A DNA stretch of 31,293 nucleotides, taken from the NCBI GenBank assembly GCA_021464525.1, contig JADRCO010000539.1, forward strand, positions 1 through 31,293. The letters are read 5' to 3'. Numbering within the stretch: the first letter of the stretch is position 1; each line of letters opens with the position of its first letter. The notes beneath the pieces are model-generated. The model was not told the origin of the DNA. It ran no database searches and was given only the letters and a program-made list of their open reading frames with translations. Positions 20,212 through 29,818 of the stretch are shown here, in pieces. The position numbers and the translations under genes were made by a program. This DNA comes from Rhizophagus sp. LPA8_4_AMF (Eukaryota > Glomeromycota > Glomeromycetes > Glomerales > Glomeraceae).

Positions 20212-20355
20212 CAGGGTTGGGAAATTAGTACAGTTAGTACAATTTAGTACAGTTTAGTACAGTTAGTACATATAATAATTAATATAAAATTTAGTACAGT
20301 ACAGTACAAGTACAGGGTCAAAATTTTCATAGTACATACAAATTTCCCAACCCTG
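20212..20355. mobile_element. Small TIR element (MITE) inside LINE 1
   Basis: 144 bp with perfect 15-bp terminal inverted repeats CAGGGTTGGGAAATT (20212-20226) and AATTTCCCAACCCTG (20341-20355). It is flanked directly by CACTGTAGTT (20202-20211) and CAGTGTAGTT (20356-20365), a 10-bp duplication with one mismatch. The inside repeats TTAGTACAG. CAGGG ends suggest hAT, but a 9-10-bp duplication fits Mutator-like elements better, so the superfamily is unresolved. It interrupts the LINE 1 RT frame. Confidence 0.82.
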
Positions 20356-20379
20356 CAGTGTAGTTGATATTCATTACTA

Positions 20380-21725
20380 CACTATCCCATAAATCTTTCC
20401 CTGTAAGTTTTTTCCATCTCATAACATTGAACATTATTTTAACGATAAATTCTATTTGACAATTATGAGATCTAAACGACGCATAATTGTTTATCCATAC
20501 TCCTAAAAATCGGACCCCAGTAGTACTCTTATTGATCTTAATCTTGGTATTGTCTAAAATTAAAAAAATCATCATCCTTTTCGTAATCAACGTCCTTATC
20601 TGTTTCATTTTCATTTTTTCTTTCCGATAGCCAGTAGTTCGATTTTTTTTTGGATTAGCTTTGATTTCACATATTTTGAAAAACTTTTGACATATATTGT
20701 ATAACTTAATTAGACCATCTTTACTGTTGCTTATCAGGTTAACGTCATCCATAAAAGCAACATAATTGATTTTTTCTGATAATTTAATCGCAGCTCCTGT
20801 GTTAATACTAAGAATGTCGTATGCTTCCATACTATAATCTATACTAGCTTCTGATTCTTTGATTCTTTTAATTTGCATAGAAGTGGGTCAAAAAATATCC
20901 GCCACAATATAGGAGACCACACTTCTCCCTGATCTAAACCGTCACCTACTTCGTAGCTATCCGTATAATAATGATCGTACATGACCTTGTTTTTCTGATT
21001 GTAAAATATTTTCTCAACTATTTCTATAAAAGATCTGGTATTTTCAATCGTTCTAGTGCTTTAATCATTAAAAACCCACTTACTGAATCATACGCTTTTG
21101 ATATATCCATAAGCAACATCCAGCATTCTTTATTTCTAATTTTAGCATCTTCCAAAATCGATTGAACTATCTTAATCGGTTCAAAACAGCTTTCTCCTTT
21201 TAAAGCTGCGAAATAATACCTTTTAAGGATGTTATAAACCTTGATGATCTTAGTCAATCTTAACGTCAATATTTTTAATAGCAACTTACTACAGCATTCA
21301 ATTAACGTAATAGGTCTCATTAACGAAATATCTCTTCCCCAGTCTTCTCTCTTAGGAATCGGATATATACAGCCGTTAAACCAGTCTGCGGGCATTTCTC
21401 CTTTGATTAATCACATGTTTAAATTTATCATCACTGATTTTATAATCTTGCCACTGTGTTTAATAAAATCATATAAAATTCCAGAATTTCCAGGTGCTTT
21501 CCAATTGTTAGTTGTGTTTAGTACTACTGTATCTCAAATTCTTCAGAACTTATTTTTGCCATTAAAATAATCATAAAACTCTTCCTTGATTGATATTTTC
21601 GTTCGTGTTCTTGTCCATTCTTTGTAATGATTTATTACCATTTCATCAATTTTATTTTTGTCTAAAATCACCTCCTCTACTATACTATCTTGATTCTTTT
21701 TGACTAGCCTCGTAAAATTTATCAC
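20380..21725 (-). pseudogene. LINE 1 reverse transcriptase domain
   Basis: Visible in several frames: NHYKEWTRTR (about 21610), WFNGCIYPIPKREDW and LMRPITLIE (21395-21290), LLMDISKAYDSV with the motif A catalytic Asp kept (about 21110), DGLDQGEVWSPILWRIFFDP of motif B (about 20890-20950, read in a frame too short to stand alone), and VAFMDDVNLI, motif C, with both Asp (about 20745-20780). The thumb follows with GVRFLGVWINNYASF and MRWKKLTGKDLWDSVV. The downstream end at about 20356 is interrupted by the TIR element. Confidence 0.75.
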
Positions 21726-21792
21726 GTGACTTACTTATTTTCAAAATTTTTCTAATAAATCTTCCTGGATTATTCTCTAACATCATACTGAT

Positions 21793-21809
21793 TTTCTTAA
21801 GCTAATATT
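21793..21809. repeat. LINE 2 target-site duplication, 3' side
   Basis: TTTCTTAAGCTAATATT, running into the T20 tract (the poly(A) of the minus-strand element); the last two T may belong to either. Confidence 0.88.
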
Positions 21810-21827
21810 TTTTTTTTTTTTTTTTTT

Positions 21828-21980
21828 AATAGTATAACGAAACTTTATTTATTAATTTTGGTAGAGAACAAAATTAGTACAAATAAAAGAATCTTAGGTT
21901 TCATTAGTAGCACGCCACTAACTTTCCCCTATACTACACCTTTACCGTACATTACAATAAAGTAATACTCTAAACCTAAA
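21828..21980 (-). other. LINE 2 3' UTR with polyadenylation-like signal
   Basis: About 150 nt between the ORF2 stop and the A20. On the minus strand AATAAATAAAG lies about 20 nt before the poly(A), a fitting distance for a polyadenylation signal. Confidence 0.65.
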
Positions 21981-22913
21981 CTATGAATGAATATACCACA
22001 GATTCTTTTGACTATCTAAATTATTAACATTACTACTAATTATACTATTAATTAATTTTTCTTTTTTTATCTTTTTATTATTTATTTTATCATTTTTTTC
22101 TAGATTTTCTTTAAATATCTGATTCTCAAAACCCTCTACTTCCTCATCCTCTCTATTTCGATATTTCCGTTTATCTAGTTTACTAATGCCTATACTTTTT
22201 TCAAAATTAGTAACCTCATCACATCGAGTTTTCCATACCATGTCCTGTACTAAACTAGCATACTCATCACATATCAACATCACTTGATCTGTATTATATC
22301 TCAATATTTCATGTGTAAAAAATATCTTATTAATTAATCCTCTAGTCAATTCTCATAAAATATTTACATTATCTAAAATATAAGATTTTTGAAATGGTAA
22401 ATCAAGCATAACTTGATATTCGATCTTATCACTTTCAAAAACTGATCTCACACTTCTTTCCTATAACTCTTCTTTCGAGAATACATTCTTCACACGAACC
22501 CATATATGGGACCAATTTTCTACTTCAGTAATACACCTCACGCGCTTGTTACAGTTCACCCTCTCTATAGCGAATTTTTATATAGCGAATAACTTGCTAT
22601 AACGAAGAAAAGTTCAGGTACAGATTTTTTTTATATATAATAAAATGACCCTCAGTATAGTGAATTTCTCACTATAACGAATTTTAATCTCCAGCCCATG
22701 GGATTCGCTATAGTGAAGGTGAACTGTATTAGGAATACCAAAAAATTTTCGTTCCCACAAAATCTCATATGTAGGAAGAATCTGTAAAAAATTTTTCATT
22801 CGAAACGCGCGAATCGCATTATCTTGTCCTAAAGTATCATTAAAATTATTACTAACTCTATTTTGTAATAATAAAAAAGTTTTTCCCCAATTAACATTAT
22901 AATTTAACGATCG
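21981..22913 (-). pseudogene. LINE 2 C-terminal domain, split by a MITE
   Basis: NYNVNWGKTFLLLQNRVSNN, MKNFLQILPTYEILWERKF then FGIPN leads into the MITE at 22726; after it KRVRCITEVENWSHIWVRVK resumes, with RC and HIW as in the C-terminal finger of LINE 1. The last frame (22349-21981) is K/E/N-rich and ends NLDSQKNLWYIHS with TAA. Confidence 0.62.
22552..22726. mobile_element. TA-flanked MITE (Tc1/mariner-like) in LINE 2
   Basis: 175 bp. Terminal inverted repeats CAGTTCACCCTCTCTATAGC and, inverted at the other end, CAGTTCACCTTCACTATAGC, flanked by TA (22550-22551 and 22727-22728). CAGT ends and a TA duplication point to Tc1/mariner. The interior repeats CTATA(G/A)(C/T)GAA in both directions, so the whole RNA could fold. 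No ORF. It splits the LINE 2 C-terminal domain without other loss. Confidence 0.85.
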
Positions 22914-24464
22914 TTAAAAAAGATTTTTAAGCGTACTTAAGCACATTAACTCTGTCTTACTATAAATGAACATTAAATTCTTCGTCCACTTGCATGATGC
23001 TCCTTCAATATTAATATTACACCACTTCAAATTGAATTCATTTACTAACACATTATTATACTTTAAATTGATTGGAGTTAAAGTCGTATAATAATCATTA
23101 ATTTCTTTTTTCATAGCTTCCATTTTAATTACATAATCTCCATCATCATACTTCGACTCTACAAGACCAATTAATCTAATATTCTTTTTCGATCTTAATT
23201 CTTTAATATTTTTCAGATATATATATTCACTATAATCTAATTCCTTCCGCGTACTCGATACTTCCAAAAATGAGAAAATCTTACTCAAATACTTCTTATC
23301 AACAACAATACACACCTCCGAATTTTCTGGTATAATAGCTAACTTCAGAATTAAACCTAATAAACAACCTTTAATACTTCTAAAATAATCCTTAAATTTA
23401 AACTTCATACTCGATATAATATTTTGCCCATTCATCGTTTTAATTTTTATTTCACAATATATTATCGTATATATATCATTCATATTACTTAACAACTCTA
23501 CTTTAACTATATTCGTAACGATCAATAAAAATTCTGATGCGTTATTACAATGCATCAAAAATTCCTCTTTATTTTCCCACTCTATATTCTTCGGATTATC
23601 ACAATAATAATATAACCATATCAACTCATCATGATCTATATCAACATTCATTTAGTTATTTCGTATATCCACTTCCACTCCACCTTTCTTTATCAATCTA
23701 TTTTGAATTGCAATATTTTCTAAACTCTCATATGGTTTCAAAAATACTTTCTCCATTTCTTCACTACTTTTTTCTTTTCTAGCCACAATTGAACGACTAA
23801 ATTCCTCATTCGGTAAATAAATTAAACAATTATTATCAAATTTTTTTTCCTTTAGCAATATTTAAATCACAACTTAAACATTTCTTCAACCATGGAGAAT
23901 CTTCCATCTTGGTGTTATCGATCGTATTATCACTACAAAAATGCACCCCTATTTTACTATGAATCCTCGATCTAGATTTTTTCTTATACTTTGAAAATAT
24001 GGATACGTTATGCTCATTATTCCAAGTAACCAGAATGTCTTTTTTCTTAATATCTACTTCACCTGTTACGTCAAAAATCTATCCTCCGCCTCATTAATAA
24101 TATATACATCTTTTAAATTGAACGATCCCGACTTACACACTTTATCTTTTACATATAAATACCATTTAGGTTCACATCCCTTAATATGTAAACTCATTTT
24201 CATACTTAAATGTTTCCACTTTAATAAAGTAGTTTTCCCTTGTCCTATCATTTGGTCTAAAAACAAAATATTTCGATTCCTAATCATATATATCCAATTA
24301 TTAAACAATTTTTGTGCAATCATGTCCCTAATCTCGATTAAACCACCTCTTATCAGATGATTTGAATAATTATCCGTACTAATACTATGATCACAAAGAC
24401 TTATATTGTTATCTGCTAAAATCTTTAACGCATTATTCACATAACTTGACGTCACCCATTTCAA
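22914..24464 (-). pseudogene. LINE 2 post-RT region with presumed RNase H-like segment
   Basis: Four same-frame pieces. 24464-24066 starts KWVTSSYVNNALKILADNN. It runs on through TWNNEHNVSIFSKYKKKSR and CLSCDLNI, a possible Cys pair. 23858-23652 is followed after one stop by 23651-22914. In the last piece SIKGCLLGLILKLAIIPENS then EVCIVVDKKYLSKIF sits where LINE 1 has ELLAILAALLL ... FNIYTGN, so this is the RNase H position, but catalytic acids other than one Asp are not evident. It is either divergent or a different domain. Confidence 0.5.
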
Positions 24465-24506
24465 CTTAAATTCTTTATCAGCGATACAACGAGCAGTCCA
24501 ATACTC

Positions 24507-26804
24507 CTATTGTAACTTCCTTAGATTCAATTTAAATAATTTTTTTAATTCACTATTACCATTACTATAATATAATATAGTTTTTGATAACGACTCAAGT
24601 TGTAAATAATAAATATTTTTAAAATTAAATAACTCTTTATCATACATCACCGCATTTGGACAACTTGTAGGTAAAAAACAACTATGTTTTACTACATTAT
24701 TCACTTTTACCATTATCTTATCACATTCCGCCTCTGTTAATACTACCGCTTGTAATTGAAATTCAATAGCAGGTATAATAACTACATTCCAGATCATAAC
24801 TATAATCTTTTCCGTTAACTTCTTCCATCTTACATACTTACAAAAACCCTCTACTATTTCCATAATTTTCTGTACATGAATTAAACGATTATTATTAAAC
24901 GTAAAACAAATTCCAAAAAATCTATTACCAGTTTGATTATTAATATTTTTAATCCCTTCTCCATTGATACTAAATTCATGCATTCTCTTTACTATTAATT
25001 TTAATAATTTCATACTTCTTTTTATTTGCCACAATATCTGTCATCTTATAAAAACTATGACAAATTTCTAACAATTGTTCTATAGCCTTCTTATCTCTAC
25101 CTATTAAGGTCGTATCATCCATAAACGCAACCGCGTTATACCATATTGATTTAATTTGTAGTTGTTTTCTTATATCGTAAATTTTTTCTGACACTAATTC
25201 ATACCCAGTCACTCTTTTCATTTTATCTAAAACACATAAGAGAGGATCATAAATATTCGCCATAATAACGGTGACCACACTTCCCCTTGATCAATACCAT
25301 CCTCAACATAATATGAATCAGATAAACATCCCTGAATCATAACTTGATTATGACGATCCTCCGCAATATCCATAATTAATTCCATAAAATTTTTTGGAAT
25401 CTTAATTCTCTCTAACGCCTTTCCCAAAAAGAAACTGCTTACTGAATCGTACGCTTTACTAATGCCCATCAAAACAATCCACGCTTCTTTATTCATTTTA
25501 TTAGCATCTTCAATAATATTTTGTATAACCTTAATAGGTTCAAACGTACTTTCATTTGCCAACGCTGCATAATTTTTTCCTTTTAACACATTTCATTTTC
25601 TCAAAATCTCACTTAATCGTCTCGTTAATATTTTAACCATTAACTTAATACGTGTCGTTTCTATTAATGTTATCGGTCTCGTTAACTTAAAATCCTTATT
25701 CCAATCCTCTTTCTTTTTAATAGGAAAAATAATACTCTCTTTCCATTTACTCGGCCACATCCCTTTTTTTAAAATTTGATTCATCAAAGTTATTATAAAT
25801 TCTTCCGTCTAATTTTTTGCTTTTTTCCAAAAGTCGTATGTTATATCACTTTTACCTGGTGCTTTATTAGACTTAACTTCTCTTATCACCATATCTAATT
25901 CTTCTTGATTAATATCTACACATAAATCCTTATATATATCTGAATCAACATCCGCCAAAGGTTCATATTCCTTTCCCCAAAAATTTTCATATTCTACTAA
26001 ATCATTATTTCGCAGTCTTGTCCATTCTTGGTAATGACGTTTACCTTCTTCAATTATTTCATCTTTGTTCACTATAATCTTAATTCCTTCTGCGTCTTCT
26101 TTTTGTATACTATCAAATTTTATTGCACTACGACGTTTATTTGTTACTCGTTTAATCAACTCTCCCATATCGTCTTTTAATAACTTTTCGCGATCCACTA
26201 TAGCCTTATTAATCTTCTTATCATTGATCTTTTTTAACCTTCTTTCCAATACTTCATTTAATTTGTTAAGTGTATTTTTAACTAATGCCAATTGACCCAC
26301 TTTGTCCTTACTATCTAAACGTCCACATTTATTACCCATTACTATTTTATTATATAAGACTAAAAATTTAATGTAATTTCTATACCTATTCATATTTACC
26401 GTCCCCACACGTACCTTATCAACAGTACGATTAAATTGCTTAATATGAATAATAAATTTTTTACAAATCATTATTTTCCTTCTTATTTGTTTAATATCTT
26501 CGATCCCCAGTTCTCTATCTATTTCAACTAACTCTTTTTTTTTCATTTCACTAATTGTATTTATTTTTAATTCTTTCTCTTTCTTGTAAATCTCCAAAAA
26601 TTTTTCCAAAAAATTATCCCACTTTTCATCTATATCAAAATTTTTTATTTCATTGTAATCAATTTCTTTTTCCATACACTCCGCCACACGATCCCATTGT
26701 TTCATATCCAGTTTAATAAAACTTTCACTTTTCTGCTTTGTATCGTTAATCCATTTCTTTCCACCATTGTCTAAATTGATTAACTCTTTCAATTTCAATG
26801 TCAA
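24507..26804 (-). pseudogene. LINE 2 linker and reverse transcriptase
   Basis: 26804-25809 is the linker ending in RT block 0 (VKSNKAPGKSDITYDFWKK). 25787-25593 holds block 1 (WPSKWKESIIFPIKKKEDW, LTRPITLIE). 25589-25227 holds ANESTFEPIKVIQNII, motif A as LMGISKAYDSV and motif B DQGEVWSPLLWRIF. 25278-24976 holds motif C, VAFMDDTTLIGRD. 25034-24507 is the thumb (GNRFFGICFTF, RWKKLTEKIIVMI). Motif A has Gly where LINE 1 and other LINEs have the catalytic Asp (MDISKAYDSV), so this copy is catalytically dead besides its stops (at about 25810, 25591 and 24507) and a double frame change around 25260-25000. Confidence 0.82.
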
Positions 26805-26809
26805 GACCT

Positions 26810-27530
26810 TTTATGATCAGTATTTAATACATCCTCCACGTTAAGTATCTTAAGCTCTTTCACATAATCTAATAAAATATCACTCATAAAAATATAATCA
26901 AGTCTTGATTCCGTTATACCATTGCTCCATGTATATCCTCCTTGTGTGTTCATTAATTCTTTTTACACATCAACCAAACCAAAATCAAAAAGCATGTCTG
27001 TAAATTTAGTTTTCTCCTTTCTGTGTTTCAAACGCTCTTTATCATAATCTTCATTAAAAGTCGCCCAACAAAATTATATTGTATCTCTTGTCCAACGCTT
27101 CTTTAATCCATTTTTCAATATCTTCAATAACCATATTCTTTTGATCAATATCTCCTGTTGGCATATACACTGAAATAATTCTCGTATTTCCCAACGCTTG
27201 TTGCTTAAGAATTAAATCTATCGAAGTCGCATATCCCTTACTAACTTGTTTATTGATTGTATGTAACATCATGTCATTCGCTATTAAATGCAATTGTCCA
27301 CCCTTACGATCCTTATGGTTCACACTGTTATTAATTTTTTTGTAATTTTTAATTTTTTGTAAAATATTTACATGTGTGCTATTATCCCCATATATATATA
27401 AGCCTTTGCTTTCAATTAATTTTGTTTCATTAATATTAACCAAATCAAACTTATTATCTAAAATATATTCTCCAACTTTATATTGTTTACCAGAATCATT
27501 TAACCCTCTAATATTTATCGTTCCTATCTT
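26810..27530 (-). pseudogene. LINE 2 APE-type endonuclease domain
   Basis: This nicks the target to prime reverse transcription. Motifs in order: IKIGTINIRGLNDSGK (start of the APE fold, about 27530), FDLVNINETKLIE with the metal-binding Glu (about 27420-27450), ILLGDF(N) at 27054, GGYTWSNGITESRLDYIF (about 26900-26950) and NTDHKR, the TDH/SDH motif (about 26815). A frameshift after GDF and a stop near 26970 break it. Confidence 0.8.
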
Positions 27531-27561
27531 AATTATATTTTTGTATTTTTTTTGTTGTTGA

Positions 27562-28086
27562 TTAATTTTTTTTAGGATTTTTTTTATTTTCTTCTATATA
27601 TTGTAAAATATTATTGAAATTTTTTGAAACACCTTCAATAGGTGCGTCCACCTCCATATCTTCCACTGACTCCGTCTCGGCTATCGAATCTGTCTCTTTG
27701 TTCAAATTGATTTCCTCTTCTATAATCTCTTGAATTATCGACTTGTCCATATCCTCTATCGTATTGTCTAAATTCTGGATTGTATTGCCTTCGCTGTCTA
27801 AATTGACGAATGTTTTGACTTCCTCTATACTCTCTTCCTTCATCTTGTTGGTTATATCTCGAATACTCTCTATATTGCTCAACATTACCTTGTCCTCTTT
27901 CTCTTGTACGATTAAACCTTCCATCATTTCTATTAAATCCTCCTCTATATGCTGAGTGACCTGATTGTCTTTGATTATACTGTCGTCTTTGATTACCATT
28001 TCTACAAAATCTGTTGAATCTAGACATATTATCCCTTCTTCTATCTTTGAATTCCCCAAGTACTCGTCCATTTTCTTGTTGGTCAC
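27562..28086 (-). CDS. Acidic 174-codon frame overlapping the ORF1 tail
   Basis: An uninterrupted minus-strand frame from ATG 28086 (MTNKKMDEYLGNSKIEEGI) to TAA at 27562, rich in Glu, Asp and Ile and ending EGVSKNFNNIL then ENKKNPKKN. It overlaps the RG-rich ORF1 tail by about 450 nt in a frame one nucleotide downstream, and it ends about 30 nt before the endonuclease frame, which lies one further nucleotide downstream. Either it is the N-terminal part of ORF2, reached by slippage at the A8 runs near 27570-27590, or it is an open shadow created by purine-rich RG codons. No family recognised. Confidence 0.35.
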   Translation of the reverse strand: MTNKKMDEYLGNSKIEEGIICLDSTDFVEMVIKDDSIIKDNQVTQHIEEDLIEMMEGLIVQEKEDKVMLSNIESIRDITNKMKEESIEEVKTFVNLDSEGNTIQNLDNTIEDMDKSIIQEIIEEEINLNKETDSIAETESVEDMEVDAPIEGVSKNFNNILQYIEENKKNPKKN

Positions 28087-29600
28087 GAAAAAAGGTGTGC
28101 TCTACATCCAATATAGTATACTGAATACCTTTCATTTAAATCTATTTTGTTTCACTCTTTCTTTCGTACTCTTGTTCTTAAAAAAAATTGCTAAAGTATA
28201 TTTTTTTTTCACCATTCTTTTTATACCTAAACCACATTTTTCTTCCTAATGATTCGATATACTCTTCCATTTCATCCAATTGATTATCCTCTGGTAAACC
28301 CATAATTTGAAGTTTGAACGCTTTCCTCACCTCACGTTCTTGGCTACTTAAACTATATGGAATAACGTTGACCCGCATATTAGAATCCGGAATCGATAAT
28401 GACCACGTATCAAAAAATTTCTGTGTAGAACATTTAACTTTAATTTTAATTTGAGCCTTTTTTTGAAATCTATTTTGAGGCATTGTTCTATATTCAATAA
28501 TCTTTCCGAACTGACGTTCAATCAACTTCTTTATCACGTGATCCTCGACGTGATTCGGTATGAATTCTACTGCGACATTTTCCACCTATCTAATTCTGTA
28601 ATACGTGCAAATTTCCCACATTTTGCAATAATCTCTTCATTTTCTAAAAATAGTTTTCTATTTCTACCAGAACTAAATTTAACAATCACATGTGCGTTAT
28701 TTCGGATAAACACCGGACCGACTTTGAACTGATTTAGGTTAATGCCAAGTTGATCACTAATCAATTGTCTCATGCTGTCTATTTGTTTTAATGCTTACAA
28801 TCTTCCTGCATAAAATGCTGGCTGTACGTAGTCCTCTACTTTATGCATCGAATTATCTCATATGGGCGGATTTGGCTCACTTTACGATCGGAATGTCGAT
28901 CATTTGTGCCAAAATTAACGTTAATTTTGGCCAAAATGATCGACATTCCGATCATCAAGTGAGCCAAATCCGCCCATATGTAAATTTCCCATTTCCATTG
29001 GTACATGTCTCTCCTGATTATCAGTACAAATACTTAAATTATCCGAAAAACTTGCATCATCTCCAGATATTATTGGTTCACTCCTTTCTGTAGTTTTTCC
29101 TTTATTTGAACTTTCACCTGAAGATGCATCTTATCCGACACGTGATTATGCGAAAAATTACAATTTCCTACACTTTCGTCTGGCGATATCTCGCTTACTG
29201 CGCCATCCCCAAAGTCTTGTTCCAAACTAGAGCCACTATGTTCATACAATTTAGATGCTTTAAGTTGTTGTTTTCTTTATTCGTAACTACCTATTTCATT
29301 ATTTTTTAAGTGTAGCCTTGGCTCTATATTATTCAAATAATTATCAAGCTCTTCCTCCGCCTTAGCAGCTCTTAACTTAATCGCTTCATTATCCATTTTC
29401 AATAAAGATATTTGTTGGTTTCCATCAAACACCATCGACTGCACTTGCGATGTTAACTGTTGTATTCTGTCATCTAACTCTTGTCTTGCAACTTCTGTAT
29501 ATTTCTCATAGTGCATTTCCACTATACGACGGATAAGTCCTGCATACGTTCCAGGAATATGTAAAAACTCTGAAATTTTTTTATCTTCTTCTGTCGCCAT
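27635..29600 (-). pseudogene. LINE 2 ORF1 (coiled coil, RNA-binding-like, RG-rich tail)
   Basis: ORF1 proteins of LINEs are RNA chaperones that coat the element RNA. The start is chosen at ATG 29600 (MATEEDKKISEFLHIPGTYA). A heptad-like coiled coil follows (YEKYTEVARQELDDRIQQL ... KAEEELDNYLNN). After a S/E/N-rich middle carrying a MITE come RQLISDQLGINLNQF with VIVKFSSGRNRKLFL, then VAVEFIPNHVEDHVIKKLI and KIIEYRTMPQNRFQKKAQI, which look like RRM-type beta strands, then the R/G/Q/Y-rich tail at 28135-27635 (RRQYNQRQSGHSAYRGGFN ... DGVSGRYGGGRTY). At least five stops or frameshifts besides the MITE. No CCHC knuckle is seen. Confidence 0.68.
28863..28976. mobile_element. Near-palindromic TA-flanked MITE in LINE 2 ORF1
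   Basis: The arms TGGGCGGATTTGGCTCACTT and AAGTGAGCCAAATCCGCCCA continue almost unbroken to the centre (AATTAACGTTAATT at about 28914-28927), so the element is one long hairpin of about 114 bp. TA lies on both sides (28861-28862, 28977-28978). No coding capacity. Its termini differ from the MITE at 22552, so it belongs to another family. Confidence 0.85.
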
Positions 29601-29752
29601 TATATTGTTAGTGAGCAATATATTATTTTGTTCTTCTTCCGTATACCGCCCAAAACCTTCCAAATATTTATTTAACTTCTTCCACCGAAATAAACGCACC
29701 CATAACTTTGTATTTTATTTACTGCGGATTTATAGTAATTTTCAGATTTTTC

Positions 29753-29769
29753 TTTCTTAAGCTAATATT
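29753..29769. repeat. LINE 2 target-site duplication, 5' side
   Basis: TTTCTTAAGCTAATATT, identical to 21793-21809. It marks the 5' junction and shows that this LINE copy is complete, not truncated, at its 5' end. Confidence 0.88.
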
Positions 29770-29818
29770 AAGAACATCTGGGAGTATAGACAAATGTGAG
29801 AACGCTCAGATTTTGTCG

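Larger units (their letters stand above)
18284..21792 (-). mobile_element. LINE 1: older 5'-truncated non-LTR retrotransposon
   Basis: Minus-strand pieces in order: the linker before RT (about 21780-21550), RT (21565-20380), thumb and connection (20200-19500), RNase H (about 19400-18950) and a C-terminal zinc-finger-like domain (about 18760-18355). No endonuclease or ORF1 is present, so it is 5' truncated within the endonuclease-RT linker at or near 21800. It aligns by eye with LINE 2 (for example xxHYKEWTR against RHYQEWTR, and shared ISKAYDSV, DQGEVWSP and FMDD). It carries about ten or more stops and frameshifts and a small inserted TIR element. Its 3' end is unresolved: coding similarity ends near 18355, next to the Harbinger end, and no poly(A) is visible. 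Confidence 0.72.
21808..29752 (-). mobile_element. LINE 2: near full-length non-LTR retrotransposon
   Basis: A 7.9-kb minus-strand element. Order: 5' UTR (29752-29601), ORF1 with coiled coil, RNA-binding-like region and RG-rich tail (29600-27635), ORF2 with APE-type endonuclease (about 27530-26810), RT (26804-24507), presumed RNase H region (about 23860-22914), C-terminal domain (22799-21981), 3' UTR and A20 (T20 on the plus strand, 21808-21827). A 17-bp direct repeat, TTTCTTAAGCTAATATT, lies at 21793-21809 and 29753-29769. Most of ORF2 stays in one frame, with about seven stops and several frameshifts, so the copy is inactive but fairly young compared with LINE 1. Two MITEs inserted later. 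Confidence 0.88.

Noticed and set aside
19160-21570. Plus-strand frames at 19160-19372, 20971-21165 and 21241-21570
   Set aside because: Antisense shadows of LINE 1 RNase H and RT.
23537-24360. Plus-strand frames inside LINE 2 (such as 23537-23782, 24010-24360)
   Set aside because: They are shadows of the minus-strand ORF2, with S/F/L-rich composition caused by the pyrimidine-rich complement.
26065-29309. Plus-strand frames in 26065-26295, 27743-28249, 28451-28732, 28791-29093 and 29106-29309
   Set aside because: Antisense to LINE 2 ORF1 and ORF2; no independent family features.
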